Source: Desulfocapsa sp. (GTDB lineage: Bacteria > Desulfobacterota > Desulfobulbia > Desulfobulbales > Desulfocapsaceae). Taken from it: a stretch of 6,219 nt of DNA. The stretch is from contig DAOVZA010000143.1 of the NCBI GenBank assembly GCA_030635405.1, positions 1 to 6,219 of the forward strand, in the 5' to 3' direction. The notes under the pieces were generated by a model that saw only the letters and a list, made by a program, of their open reading frames with translations, ran no database searches and had not been told where the DNA came from. Below, piece by piece: positions 5,787 to 6,219 of the stretch (position 1 is its first letter; each line of letters starts with the position of its first letter). Position numbers and translations under genes: made by a program.

Positions 5787-6219
5787 ATGACAACTAAGAA
5801 AATCGTTCTTCGTGATGATGAGATGCCCACCCAATGGTACAATGTTGGGCCGGATATTCCAAATGGTCTGCTTCCCCCTCTTGACCCTGAGACAAAAGAG
5901 CCCATGGGACCTGAAAAACTTGGCGCAATCTTCCCAATGGCACTCCTTGAACAGGAGATGTCACAGGAACGAATGATTGATATCCCTGAAGAAGTACTCG
6001 ACGTTCTGAAAATCTGGCGTCCCTCTCCAATGGTTCGTGCCAGAGCTCTTGAACAAGCACTGGGAACAAAATCAAAAATTTACTTCAAAAATGAAGGTGT
6101 TTCTCCGGTTGGATCACATAAGCCAAACTCTGTAGTTCCACAGGCGTATTATAATTCTAAAGAAGGTGTCAAACGTCTGGCCACAGAAACAGGTGCCGGC
6201 CAATGGGGCAGTGCCCTCT
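5787..6219 (+). CDS. trpB: Tryptophan synthase beta chain, TrpB2 type, 3'-truncated by the window edge
   Basis: The frame is open from ATG 5787 to the window end: 144 codons of a protein normally near 430-460 residues. TrpB is a pyridoxal-phosphate enzyme that condenses indole with L-serine to give tryptophan in the cytosol. The N-terminus is that of the TrpB2 (TIGR01415) branch, not the TrpA-paired TrpB1: [18 protein letters not shown] (17-34), [10 protein letters not shown] (48-57), [14 protein letters not shown] (76-89), [17 protein letters not shown] (99-115), VPQAYYN and the [11 protein letters not shown] segment (134-144). Lys112 in GSHKPN is the expected PLP Schiff-base lysine. TrpB2 enzymes lack the close TrpA partnership and are thought to salvage indole or use another indole source. 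No other trp gene is visible; the downstream neighbour is outside the window. It has a strong ribosome-binding site and probably its own promoter. A minus-strand reading frame across 5794-6075 is only its shadow. Confidence 0.96.
   Translation, partial: MTTKKIVLRDDEMPTQWYNVGPDIPNGLLPPLDPETKEPMGPEKLGAIFPMALLEQEMSQERMIDIPEEVLDVLKIWRPSPMVRARALEQALGTKSKIYFKNEGVSPVGSHKPNSVVPQAYYNSKEGVKRLATETGAGQWGSAL

Noticed and set aside
5794..6075. Minus-strand 93-codon frame at the window end
   Set aside because: The opposite strand encodes unmistakable TrpB2 sequence with a strong ribosome-binding site.

Overview
The window reads as an ordinary chromosomal segment from a Gram-negative, moderately AT-rich bacterium (roughly 40-45% GC by eye). 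A lipoprotein with an outer-membrane-type sorting signal, an exported AMIN-domain protein, a fused radical SAM/DUF2344 protein and a TrpB2-type tryptophan synthase together fit an anaerobe of the former Deltaproteobacteria (Desulfobacterota), possibly a Desulfobulbales-like sulfate reducer. This assignment is inference from gene content; the window contains no rRNA or tRNA.

Layout. Positions 1-1095 (+) hold the 3' part of a tetratricopeptide-repeat (TPR) protein whose start lies upstream. Four bases later, 1100-1918 (+) encodes a LolB-like lipoprotein, very probably in the same operon. Converging on it with a 16-base gap, 1935-2897 (-) encodes an exported protein with two AMIN domains joined by a Val/Glu/Lys/Pro-rich linker. 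A 153-base divergent intergenic region separates it from 3051-5648 (+), a large cytosolic radical SAM protein of the TIGR03960 type. It is fused at its C-terminus to the DUF2344/TIGR03936 domain, with a four-cysteine cluster just before the junction. A 138-base gap with a perfect 15-base palindrome and a candidate promoter leads to 5787-6219 (+), the 5' part of a TrpB2-type tryptophan synthase beta chain cut by the window edge.

How the genes relate. The TPR/LolB-like pair and the AMIN protein all point to the cell envelope (lipoprotein and outer-membrane biogenesis, peptidoglycan-associated localisation), but the AMIN gene is on the opposite strand and need not be co-regulated. The radical SAM protein is a widespread family without an established reaction. 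TrpB2 makes tryptophan from indole (or indole-like input) and serine and appears separately transcribed. I found no mobile element, CRISPR array, RNA gene or toxin/defence cassette, and no evidence for a wholly new system. The points most worth a second look are the duplicated AMIN architecture, the radical SAM/Cys4/DUF2344 fusion of unknown function, and the palindrome ahead of trpB2.
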